From Roseomonas elaeocarpi (lineage in GTDB: Bacteria > Pseudomonadota > Alphaproteobacteria > Acetobacterales > Acetobacteraceae), in NCBI RefSeq assembly GCF_042433915.1, contig NZ_JBHLUN010000008.1:62001-126000 (forward strand): a DNA stretch of 64,000 nucleotides, written 5' to 3'. Positions within the stretch are counted from its first letter, which is position 1. Each line of letters begins with the position of its first letter. A model generated the notes under the pieces. That model was not told the origin of the DNA and did no database searches. It worked only from the letters and a program-made list of their open reading frames with translations. Below, piece after piece: positions 51,909 to 59,640 of this stretch. Position numbers and translations under genes: made by a program.

Positions 51909-52373
51909 ATGGCGACCCCGCGCAAGCCTGCTAGTTCAGGCGGAAAAGAGGGCGCCGGGCGGTTCACGCCCGGCCGGTCGGGCAATCCGGCTGGCCGCCC
52001 TGCCGGATCGCGGAACAAGGCCACCGTGATGTTGGACGCGGTGGCGGAGGGTGAGGCGGCAGAGGTTCTGCGCGCCCTACTCGCCCGGGCACGACAGGGT
52101 GATGCTCAAGCCGCCGGGCTGATCCTCGCCCGGTGCTGGCCGGCCCGCCGAGGCCGGCCGGTGGTGCTGTCCTTGCCATCGCTGGGGGCGAAGAACGGCG
52201 CGACGAAGGCCGTGGACGCGATCCTGAAGGCCACCACCACGGGCACGATCACCCCCGAGGAAGCTGAGGCCCTGGTGAAGCTGGTGGAGGCCCGTCAGCG
52301 CGTTGCGGAGATGCCCGACCTAGTGGCGCGCCTCGAAGCCCTCGAAGTCCGGCTGAAGGAGTCCACGTCGTGA
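51909..52373 (+). CDS. DUF5681 domain-containing protein
   Basis: A 154-residue protein with the DUF5681 signature at its N-terminus: GRFTPGRSGNPAGRPAGSRNK (residues about 18-38), followed by helices. DUF5681 proteins occur in phages and integrative elements, often near terminase or recombination genes; their function is not established. ATG start 3 bases after the previous gene; its stop overlaps the next GTG (GTGA). Confidence 0.8.
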   Translation: MATPRKPASSGGKEGAGRFTPGRSGNPAGRPAGSRNKATVMLDAVAEGEAAEVLRALLARARQGDAQAAGLILARCWPARRGRPVVLSLPSLGAKNGATKAVDAILKATTTGTITPEEAEALVKLVEARQRVAEMPDLVARLEALEVRLKESTS

Positions 52374-52612
52374 CGCACATCCTGAAGGGCCGCCTAGCCC
52401 GCCTTGAAGCCGCCGCCGGCAAGGCGAGCGGCGGTGCGCGGTTCCTGCTGCTGGACGGGCCGCTGACGCCCCGACAATTGCACGTCGCCCTCCGCCGCCA
52501 CCGGCAGCGGACGGGCTGGCAAGGTCCGGTCGCGGTGGTTGAGAGCCGCGCGACCTGCGCGACCATGGAAGAATGGAGGAAGTTGTACGATCCCAGTTCC
52601 AAGCTGGGCTAG
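52370..52612 (+). CDS. Small hypothetical mobile-element protein
   Basis: An 80-residue basic protein with a GTG start overlapping the DUF5681 stop by four bases. It contains ILKGRLARLEAAAG and LTPRQLHVALRRHRQR, suggesting a short helical nucleic-acid-associated protein, but no family is recognised. It is the last gene of the GC-rich module. Base composition drops abruptly after it. Confidence 0.6.
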   Translation: MTHILKGRLARLEAAAGKASGGARFLLLDGPLTPRQLHVALRRHRQRTGWQGPVAVVESRATCATMEEWRKLYDPSSKLG

Positions 52613-52643
52613 GAAATAGCCGTCAGCAATTAGGCAACCCTCC

Positions 52644-54032
52644 TCACGCCGGTCTCATACGGTCGATTAGTCCGTTCGTTAGATAGGGCAAAAGAGAAGC
52701 CCGGGTGATCCCATGAAAGGCTAAATTATCTGGGAAGCGAACATTTCGTGCCGCCTCACTGTCAGGAAGTAACATAGCTTCGAAGTACTCGACCAGCACC
52801 TCTCTCACGCGCCTTCTCTCCTCCCCCCAGCTATTTTTCAATTGGAGCGCGCTCTGAACTTCACCAAAGCTTAGGTCACCGACCTTTGCTTTGGCGTAGA
52901 GTTCCGGAAACTTTACCTTTAAGACACAAAGAGCGCAAATGAGAGAGGCTGGTCGGTATTCAGGCTCGCTGGAGCAAGCCAACGTAAGTGCGATCGAACT
53001 GACAATTCTTTCGATGTCACGCAAACCTAAATTCAACTTGTCAGCCAGAGCAATGAGGTAGTTCGTTATGGTATGAACGAGATTGCGATCCGAGCTTTCG
53101 AATTGGTGCTGCCTTATAAGCCAATCGATGAACTTCCGCCTCTCACCATCTCCTCCATCTGCATATGCGCGCTCAAGGGTGATGGAGAAGTGAATGAACT
53201 TCTGCAGGTACATGTTCGCATCGGTTTGTAGCCCGTAAGCAATCTGCACAGAATTACTGAGCTGCCCCAGATGGGTACCCAGCACAAAATGCACGTTCTG
53301 AACGGAGAAAAGGTGCTTAGCTCGCTCTAGGATCTGCAATGCAAAAAGGGGCTTACAACGGTCGAGTTCGTCGATGACGATGATAAGTGGTTTGTCCTTC
53401 TTGCGCTTGCCGATCGACCCCTCATCACTCGATGCCACTTCGACTTCGTTAGTAAGTAGTGAAGGCAGGTCACTGAGGGCCGATTTGAAGCTGGCTATTG
53501 TGGCCTTCTGATCTTTCTGCTGTGTCAGCTTCTCTCCAATCAATTTATCAACCACGCCACTTGCTTCTGCGGCGACATCTTTCTCCATGGCATCAATGAC
53601 AGAACCATCAACTGCTCCCGCCGTCAGCACCCTCACACCCAAACGCAGGCCGCTTCGAGCAAGAACTTTCGAAACCTCAACTGCCGTGTCTTTAAACCTT
53701 TTGGCTTTCGTTGACGCCTCCTTTCGTTTCTCTTCCGCGAGGCCTATGATCTCCCCTGCGAGAGCGGTGAATGCGTCATCGAAGTAATCATTTTCGAACG
53801 CGTCGAAATGGATATCGGGAAAGCCTACCTTACGAAGTTCGCCCATCCACATGCGGAGGAACGTCGACTTGCCACTGCCCCACTTGCCATCTACGGCAAT
53901 CACAAGCGGATCGGTGACAGTCGAGACCAAGTGAGTGAGACCCTCACCGACAGCTGCACGACCAAACAAATCTTTCTGGGGCGTGAAGCCTTCCTCAGGG
54001 CCAACATCAATCGGTGGAACAAAGAGACGCAT
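52644..54032 (-). CDS. KAP family P-loop NTPase
   Basis: A 462-residue STAND-like ATPase of the KAP family. Walker A is DGKWGSGKST (K55), Walker B is IIVIDELDRC (D221, E222, with the family-typical D224-R225), and VHFVLGTHLGQL plus FIHFSITLERAY fit downstream KAP blocks. The membrane hairpins that often interrupt KAP domains are not obvious here (only a weak hydrophobic stretch near 130-142). Bacterial KAP NTPases are frequent in defence loci. Base use is clearly AT-richer than the module to its left. The unknown gene at 54114 lies 81 bp upstream on the same strand. Confidence 0.88.
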   Translation of the reverse strand: MRLFVPPIDVGPEEGFTPQKDLFGRAAVGEGLTHLVSTVTDPLVIAVDGKWGSGKSTFLRMWMGELRKVGFPDIHFDAFENDYFDDAFTALAGEIIGLAEEKRKEASTKAKRFKDTAVEVSKVLARSGLRLGVRVLTAGAVDGSVIDAMEKDVAAEASGVVDKLIGEKLTQQKDQKATIASFKSALSDLPSLLTNEVEVASSDEGSIGKRKKDKPLIIVIDELDRCKPLFALQILERAKHLFSVQNVHFVLGTHLGQLSNSVQIAYGLQTDANMYLQKFIHFSITLERAYADGGDGERRKFIDWLIRQHQFESSDRNLVHTITNYLIALADKLNLGLRDIERIVSSIALTLACSSEPEYRPASLICALCVLKVKFPELYAKAKVGDLSFGEVQSALQLKNSWGEERRRVREVLVEYFEAMLLPDSEAARNVRFPDNLAFHGITRASLLPYLTNGLIDRMRPA

Positions 54033-54113
54033 GGCGAGTCGCTTCCTATTGATCTAGTAGCCTCGCAGGCACCTGAACCGCCGCCAATCCCGTACCGACG
54101 GCTGCGACAATTC

Positions 54114-54779
54114 TCAGTCGCTCAGGCTTCCTCCGATGGGGAGGGACGAACGGCCGGATACCAGCGCCAAGAGGCGCAATTCCGGCATCCGCTCGTGAGC
54201 CGCTTGGAACTCATCCGCGAGCACAGCCGCCTTGAAGCTGTCCTCGACGTGAATGGCGGCCCGGGTGCCGTCGTAGAGCAAGATCCAGCGGGCAGAGCCC
54301 GCCGGCGCATTGGCCCAGACTGTGGGCTTCAGCTTCCGCTCAATCGCCGCTCGGACCTCGCCCACCCATTCGAGTTCCGCCGCGTTGCCAACGTAGCCGT
54401 CATCGTGAGAGCGAACCCTAGCCGGCGCTAGCAAGTCTTCCTCAGCCTGCCGGCTTAACTCCTTCTGGAACTCGCGGCTGGTCGCCTCCGTGCATTCGAC
54501 CGCCAAGGCGCGGCCGGCTGCGCCTGACACGGCTAGGAAGTCCGGCGACTCGCTGCGGGCGATGCTCATGGGGAAGATGCTTGGCTCAGCCGCGTGCGCT
54601 GCCTTCAGCAGCGCCACGAGAGCCCACTGTTCCCGGTGCGATGTCGTGCGCTGTTCCTCGCCGTCTGGCACCGCCCTGGGCGGCACCGCGACCTGTAGCG
54701 CCTCGATCGCCACCAGCCCGGCCGGCCCGGTCGGGATGAGGTAGCTCTCGTCCTGAGCAAGCAGCCTGTGGAAAATCAT
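54114..54779 (-). CDS. Unknown protein of the defence cargo, possible degenerate nuclease fold
   Basis: A 221-residue protein of unrecognised family. The segment SPDFLAVSG...ALAVECTEATSREFQ has the spacing D-x(13-15)-E-x-T, like a PD-(D/E)xK nuclease core in which the Lys is replaced; this is only a shape resemblance. No membrane segments are visible. The ATG at 54779 is preferred; in-frame GTG 54845 or TTG 54851 would extend it and shrink the gap to the divergent RT. It is upstream of the KAP gene and likely cotranscribed. Confidence 0.6.
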   Translation of the reverse strand: MIFHRLLAQDESYLIPTGPAGLVAIEALQVAVPPRAVPDGEEQRTTSHREQWALVALLKAAHAAEPSIFPMSIARSESPDFLAVSGAAGRALAVECTEATSREFQKELSRQAEEDLLAPARVRSHDDGYVGNAAELEWVGEVRAAIERKLKPTVWANAPAGSARWILLYDGTRAAIHVEDSFKAAVLADEFQAAHERMPELRLLALVSGRSSLPIGGSLSD

Positions 54780-54863
54780 AGAGCAATTCTCATTCACGAT
54801 GGCGCAGCCTTCTTCGAACGTTAGGCAGTGGGCTGGATCGCCCACATACAAGCTGCTAACATC

Positions 54864-54915
54864 TTCTTACGAGGTCTCCCCTCGCATACGCGCTGTAGTA
54901 ACTGCGGCGTAAGAG
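54864..54915 (+). other. Stem-loop region directly upstream of the reverse transcriptase
   Basis: TCTTACG (54865-54871) and CGTAAGA (54908-54914) form a perfect 7-bp stem, extendable by a T-G pair, enclosing 36 nt in which GAGG/CCTC (54871-54883) can form a second hairpin. It ends 4 bases before the RT ATG. Retron non-coding RNAs lie in this position, but this structure alone is short for a full msr-msd. It may be part of one that extends left to about 54780. Confidence 0.4.
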
Positions 54916-54918
54916 TTA

Positions 54919-56565
54919 ATGTCTGCGCAGAAACGTGCGCGCCACGTCATTCGTGACACCTGGCGTGATTGGAAGGGAGACCTCGTGCCAGGGTGGTTCT
55001 TCGGCATCCCCGTTGTGCGAAGTTCACTACCACCAGAGATGGTCAGTGCAATGGCACTTCTCGCCTACCTTGGCGTCTCAGCTGAGGAGTTGAAGAAAAT
55101 TCGGTGGTTCCGCCATCGCATGTATCAAGAATTCAATCTCGCGAAAGGTCCGGGGAAAGTCCGAGTCATTCATGCTCCGGATGAACGCCTCAAACATCTG
55201 CAGCGCCGGATACTTCGTCTACTCGACCAGCTTTATAGAGTACGGCGTCCGGTACATGGCTTTGTGGCCGACAAATCAGTTAAAAGTAATGCATCGGCAC
55301 ATCTCAACAAGCGTTTTATACTAAATGTAGACCTCAAAGACTTCTTTCCTTCAATCACCGAAAACCGCGTCATTGGCGTTCTCCAATCTCTTGGCGTAGG
55401 TCACGATGTGGCAAGCGTAATTGCCATCATCTGCTGTTTCAACAAGCAGCTACCTCAAGGCGCTCCAACCAGCCCTGTACTATCTAATATGATATGCTTC
55501 CGCATGGACAAGGAGCTTCTTGCTTTCGCAAAGGGCACTCGTTGCATTTACACTCGGTACGCAGATGACGTTACGTTTTCAAGTTACCAACCTCTCACAA
55601 CGCTGTTCGAAGGGCCGGTTCCCCAAGCCGGACATTTCTCGCCCGACCTTCTCATCCCGGCGCTCGGAAAAATCTTCATCAATAACGGTTTCACCATAAA
55701 CCCCAATAAAGCACACTACGCTGACCGACATTCACAGCGAATGGTGACCGGCCTCAAAATCAACGAGCTACTCAACGTCGACCGACGCTACGTTAGAAAT
55801 CTTCGTGCTACGCTTTACTCCGTAGAGAAATTAGGAGTGGGAGGCGCACAGGAGAAATATGAGAAAGATCACGGTGGCACCTCCAGCCTGCGCGCGCATC
55901 TTGAAGGAAAAATTAGTTGGCTTAGATTCATCCGAGGGCAGACTGATCCCGTGTTTCGATCAATTGCGGTCCGCTTCAACGCCAGCTTTCCTGACCGCAA
56001 GATTGAGGTAGCACCAACTGCTGCTGAGATTCGGGACCGTGCTGTGTGGGTAGTAGAAAGCACGGTGACGGAGACACAGGGCAGTGCGTTCTTTCTCAAA
56101 GATGTGGGTCTAGTTACTGCAGCGCACTGCGTTAGTGGGGAAGAACAGGTGCTTGTCTACCATCCGAGCAAGCCTGCCAATAAGTTCGAAGTTACGATAG
56201 GTAATATCGACGACCACCGCGACCTAGCAGTCCTGCACCATACCATTCCAGAAACTGAGTACTTCGCCCTCGAACGCTCAAGCAAACCCGCGAAGGTTGG
56301 CGATGAAACAACTGCCATTGGTTACCCAGGCTTTGGCCCAGGTGATCGACTAAATATCCGAGAGGGGAAGGTAAATTCACTGCCCACCAAAAGAGCAGTC
56401 GAATTAATAGAGGTGTCACAGAAACTTACTCAAGGTTTGTCTGGCGGCCCTCTCCTAAACAGCGACAACACGGTCATTGGCATCGTTCATAGAGGCGGCC
56501 CCAGTGAAGGGAGAGACTTCGCCGTCGCCGTTAAGATGCTGAACGACTGGATCGCCGAATGGTAG
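54919..56565 (+). CDS. Retron-type reverse transcriptase fused to a trypsin-like serine protease
   Basis: A 548-residue fusion. Residues about 60-345 are a retron RT: NASAH (124-128, the retron NAxxH motif of region X), VDLKDFF (first catalytic Asp D138), LPQGAPTSPVLSN, YADD at 224-227 and VTG at 276-278 (region Y). Residues about 372-548 are a chymotrypsin-fold protease with the triad intact: H403 in VTAAHCVSG, D435 in DDHRDLAVLH and S508 in GLSGGPLLN. Retrons make msDNA and act with an effector against phage; here the effector is presumably the fused protease. The ATG start lies just after a stem-loop. Codon use is AT-rich relative to the host. Confidence 0.93.
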   Translation: MSAQKRARHVIRDTWRDWKGDLVPGWFFGIPVVRSSLPPEMVSAMALLAYLGVSAEELKKIRWFRHRMYQEFNLAKGPGKVRVIHAPDERLKHLQRRILRLLDQLYRVRRPVHGFVADKSVKSNASAHLNKRFILNVDLKDFFPSITENRVIGVLQSLGVGHDVASVIAIICCFNKQLPQGAPTSPVLSNMICFRMDKELLAFAKGTRCIYTRYADDVTFSSYQPLTTLFEGPVPQAGHFSPDLLIPALGKIFINNGFTINPNKAHYADRHSQRMVTGLKINELLNVDRRYVRNLRATLYSVEKLGVGGAQEKYEKDHGGTSSLRAHLEGKISWLRFIRGQTDPVFRSIAVRFNASFPDRKIEVAPTAAEIRDRAVWVVESTVTETQGSAFFLKDVGLVTAAHCVSGEEQVLVYHPSKPANKFEVTIGNIDDHRDLAVLHHTIPETEYFALERSSKPAKVGDETTAIGYPGFGPGDRLNIREGKVNSLPTKRAVELIEVSQKLTQGLSGGPLLNSDNTVIGIVHRGGPSEGRDFAVAVKMLNDWIAEW

Positions 56566-56638
56566 ACGTACAATTCGGATCTTCGGCGACGATTGATGCT
56601 CTGGATCTCGAATGGGAACATCCAGATGGATTTCACCT

Positions 56639-57388
56639 TTAGAATGCGAGCGTGAATTGCCGCTGCACGACGATCTTCGGCTCAGTGACCCGCAGTACGC
56701 CGAGTAACAGCCACTGACTAGGGCGGGCCTTCACCGTACCCAGCGCCAAGAAGATGCGCTTCTCCGATGAGCGCTCGGTGTAAGCCTTACGAAGATGCTC
56801 GATGACGCCGTGCTCGCTCATACCGCGAGCGAGGTTAAAAAAGGCCGCGCTAGTTTCCCAGTCACCGCATAGGGGCGAGTGCCCGTTGCCGTCATCATCC
56901 TTAAAGGTGATTTGCACTGCAAACGGGCATGGCTTCATCTCAGCTAAGCCAGGATCAAGGAGTGATCCTTGCCTTGCGGCCTCTCGATAGCGCTCAAGCT
57001 CAGCGTTGATTGCGGCAATCGGCTTTCTTCGTGCCCGCAGTTGCAGTTCAGAGGGCTCAAGGAGGGTAAGACTCTCATTGCGAGCAGCTGCCTCATTTGT
57101 TGAAGCTCTCAGGAGCGGCAGCAGCCGCTGCAGGCGGCTGCGTGCTGGCTCCTTGGTCCCGGTGCGGAGAGTGTTCTCCTCAATACGACGACTCTCCATA
57201 CGGCGATCGTCACTCGGGCGCCGCGCTCCGTAGCTGACCCACTGCCACCGGTCGAACTGCTGAGTCTGGGTGAGTTGCCGGAAGCGAACAGGGAATAGAC
57301 GCCGCCACTCACCTGCCTCTGTCACGCCGGCACAGCAAACTGTTTCCTGATACTTCCTGCTAGGCCGTGGGAGCGCCTTCACCAGCAT
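56639..57388 (-). CDS. Unknown protein paired with DUF488
   Basis: A 249-residue protein of unknown family. The opening VLMLVKALPRPSRKYQETVCCAGVTEAGEWRRL-type stretch looks like a conserved N-terminus, then come a basic helical middle with LQLRARRKPIAA and a C-terminal FAVQITFKDDDG, PLCGDWETSAAF and RIFLALGTVKA. The ATG at 57388 lies inside the end of the DUF488 gene (29-base overlap); an in-frame TTG about 27 bases earlier is also possible. The overlap suggests the two proteins act together. Confidence 0.65.
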   Translation of the reverse strand: MLVKALPRPSRKYQETVCCAGVTEAGEWRRLFPVRFRQLTQTQQFDRWQWVSYGARRPSDDRRMESRRIEENTLRTGTKEPARSRLQRLLPLLRASTNEAAARNESLTLLEPSELQLRARRKPIAAINAELERYREAARQGSLLDPGLAEMKPCPFAVQITFKDDDGNGHSPLCGDWETSAAFFNLARGMSEHGVIEHLRKAYTERSSEKRIFLALGTVKARPSQWLLLGVLRVTEPKIVVQRQFTLAF

Positions 57389-57890
57389 GAGGACGTTTTC
57401 CCGCTCCCCCAACAACGGCCCGCTTGCCGGCCTTGTTTTGCTTGGTGGCTGGGAAGAGGTGGTCGATACCAAGCCCGGATGCTTTCCTAACTGCCTGCGC
57501 GACGATCGTGCGGTGACAGCCGAATGGTTGAGCCTCGTAACAGAGCAGGCAAGCCTTCTCTTCCACTGCGAGCTTCGTGGCTTCCTTCAAAGCACCCTGT
57601 GCTGAGGGAGTCTTGAGATGGGTCGAGTAGATGCGCTCGAAATCACGCAGTCGGCCCTCCCGTGCCGCCTCTCGCCCTGGCTTTGGGTCGCCTAGATCCC
57701 GGAGATGCCGATAATTGATTCCGGCTTCAGCAAGCGCGTTGCTCAACGCAGTTTTGGAGAAGCCAGAGCGCCGCGAGACGGAAACGGCTCGCACATCGAT
57801 CACCAACGACACACCAGCGCCTCTGAGGGTGCTCAGGAAGTCGCTTAGCTCAGTACCCTCGTAACCAATGGTGTGCAGCTTACCGGTCAT
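57360..57890 (-). CDS. DUF488 domain-containing protein
   Basis: A 176-residue protein with the DUF488 hallmarks: LHTIGYEGTELSDFL at the start, LVIDVRAVS with a following SRRSGFSK, YRHLRDLG and LLCYEAQPFGCHRTIVA. The family is widespread and its function is not established; the Cys-His residues of CYE...CHR are its likely functional centre. The ATG at 57890 begins just before the first conserved strand; ATGs at 57908 and 57935 are alternatives. It is the outermost right gene of the element and overlaps the unknown gene at 56639. Confidence 0.85.
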   Translation of the reverse strand: MTGKLHTIGYEGTELSDFLSTLRGAGVSLVIDVRAVSVSRRSGFSKTALSNALAEAGINYRHLRDLGDPKPGREAAREGRLRDFERIYSTHLKTPSAQGALKEATKLAVEEKACLLCYEAQPFGCHRTIVAQAVRKASGLGIDHLFPATKQNKAGKRAVVGGAGKRPHAGEGAPTA

Positions 57891-57935
57891 CGGCGGGATT
57901 AACCTCATAGGCGAATACTGGCGCGCGGGCCGCAT

Positions 57936-58213
57936 GGAACCGGACCTTACGCTATCGGGCGGCCTTCACCAGAAGTCAGGCTCTACTCTGAGCTAAACGA
58001 CCGGCTCGAAGCTCTGCAGTCGCCGGAGGCATGGCGTGCCCTCAAACCCCTGGCAAGCAGCCGACGAGGGGCATGGCCCGATTCGCTCCAGATGGAAGAG
58101 ACGCGGCAGCAGGCAAGCGGGGGAGTGACGGAGCGACGCTGAAACCCCACTGAAACCCCGAAGCATTGCGGGGGTGTGGAAAGCGCCTAGCGAAAGCCCG
58201 TAAGTCATTGAAA
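57936..58213. repeat. Right end of the element with TGAAACCCC arm sites
   Basis: About 280 bp without a gene between DUF488 and attR. It contains two TGAAACCCC copies with 11-bp period (58140-58148 and 58151-58159), same orientation and spacing as the pair near the left end (47023-47042). These are the probable right-hand recombinase arm sites, 55 bp from the core repeat. Confidence 0.6.
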
Positions 58214-58293
<80 letters not shown>

Positions 58294-58353
58294 GCGCCGC
58301 GGGTGGCCGCGGGCGCTATCTAGCCGCCCTTGGCCACCCCGGCAACTCCCGTG

Positions 58354-59640
58354 TCAGACCTTTTCCGCCACGAACACGGCCTGCGACCCGCCCTGCCGTC
58401 CGGTCCAGGCGATGCGGCCGGTGGTGCCGCAGTGGCCGCAAACGGGCGCCCAGTTCAGGTGCACCGTGCCGCACTGCCCGCACTGCCAGTGCGGCTCGGG
58501 CGGGGCGGCGGTGGCGGCGCGGAGCCACTTGGCCTCCGCGGCGCGACCGGCGGGCGTGTCGCCCTGCTCGGTCCGCTCTAGGTCCACCAGCGCCAGGAAG
58601 GCGCGGCGATCCGCCTCGCCGCTGGCCACCAGTTCCTCCAGCTCGGCCCGGGCGCGGCCGACCAGCAGCGCCCCCGTGGCCTCGCGCCCGAGCAGGAGCC
58701 GGCTTTCCGGATGGGTGCGCTGCGACTGCACCAGGGTTTCAGCCCCCTTCACGCGCTCCAGCACGTCGCGCACGCCCTCGAGGTAGGTCATCGCGATCTC
58801 GGGATGCGGCGCCGCCTTCCAGGCTTCCTGAAGGACGGTGCGCGCGCGCCGCTCGTTGCCGCTGGCACGAAGCTGGCGGGCATGGGCCAGCGCCGCCGGG
58901 GTGAAGCCCGGGTCGGCCTGGAAGGCGCGGCGCTCCAGCTCGGCGCGGCGGTCCTCGTCGCCCTCGGTTTCCGAGGCGGCCAGCGCCAGCGCGGCTTCCG
59001 ACAGGCCCGGCGCCTTGAGGGCCAGGGCCTCGCTCCAGTCATGCGTGCGCAGGGCGAGGCGCGCGCGCTCTTCCCGCAGCCAGGCGGCGCCGGGCTGGGC
59101 GGCCTCGGCCTCGCGTGCCAGGCGCTGCGCTTCCGGCCAGTCCTCGCGCTGCATGGCCGAGCGCAGCAGGCCGCGCAGGCCCAGGAAGCGGGCGTCGTCG
59201 CGCTCCGCCAGGGCGCGGAAGGCCTCGTTGGCGGCCTCCTCGCGCCCCGCCTGCCGCTCCGCCTCGGCGGTCAGCAGCAGCGTGTGCGGCGTGTCGCCCA
59301 GCAGCTTGCGGGCCCGGCGCACCTCGATGCGCGCCTGGTCCGAGGCGCCGGCCGACAGCGCCAGCAGCGTCCGCGTCACCGCGGCGTCGCCTTCCGCGCG
59401 GTGGCGGGCGGCGCGGCGGGCGCGGATGCGAGACGGCCAGGACCGCAGGGCGGACCAGCCGCGCAGCAGCCCATGGAGCACCACGAAGCCCACCACCAAG
59501 AAGACCAGCATGACCCAGAGCGGCAGCGACACGAACCAGTCGCCGACCCGCATCTCGATCGCGCCGCCGATGGCGCGAAGGTACCAGGCAAAGGCGATGC
59601 TGACCGCGAGGACGATCAGCAGCCAGATGGCGCGAAGCAT
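58354..59640 (-). CDS. hemY: HemY-like protein with C-terminal zinc ribbon
   Basis: A 428-residue inner-membrane protein. Two hydrophobic segments (about residues 3-21 and 40-62) match the HemY N-terminal domain, followed by TPR-like helices and a C-terminal W-x-C-x2-C...C-x2-C metal ribbon (CGQCG and CGHCG near residue 390-410), reminiscent of the LapB rubredoxin-like end. It is not the oxygen-dependent protoporphyrinogen oxidase that shares the name. Its start overlaps the mitofilin stop by one base (TGATG), the last gene of the hem operon. Confidence 0.85.
   Translation of the reverse strand: MLRAIWLLIVLAVSIAFAWYLRAIGGAIEMRVGDWFVSLPLWVMLVFLVVGFVVLHGLLRGWSALRSWPSRIRARRAARHRAEGDAAVTRTLLALSAGASDQARIEVRRARKLLGDTPHTLLLTAEAERQAGREEAANEAFRALAERDDARFLGLRGLLRSAMQREDWPEAQRLAREAEAAQPGAAWLREERARLALRTHDWSEALALKAPGLSEAALALAASETEGDEDRRAELERRAFQADPGFTPAALAHARQLRASGNERRARTVLQEAWKAAPHPEIAMTYLEGVRDVLERVKGAETLVQSQRTHPESRLLLGREATGALLVGRARAELEELVASGEADRRAFLALVDLERTEQGDTPAGRAAEAKWLRAATAAPPEPHWQCGQCGTVHLNWAPVCGHCGTTGRIAWTGRQGGSQAVFVAEKV

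Noticed and set aside
54919..56565. Group II intron maturase or diversity-generating retroelement RT as an alternative for the reverse transcriptase
   Set aside because: It has the retron-specific NAxxH and VTG motifs and a fused protease, and lacks a maturase X/HNH domain, intron RNA folds, and a template/variable repeat pair nearby.
58354..59640. Protoporphyrinogen oxidase as the meaning of hemY
   Set aside because: There is no FAD-binding motif; the membrane segments, TPR-like helices and hem-cluster position match the unrelated HemY-N family.
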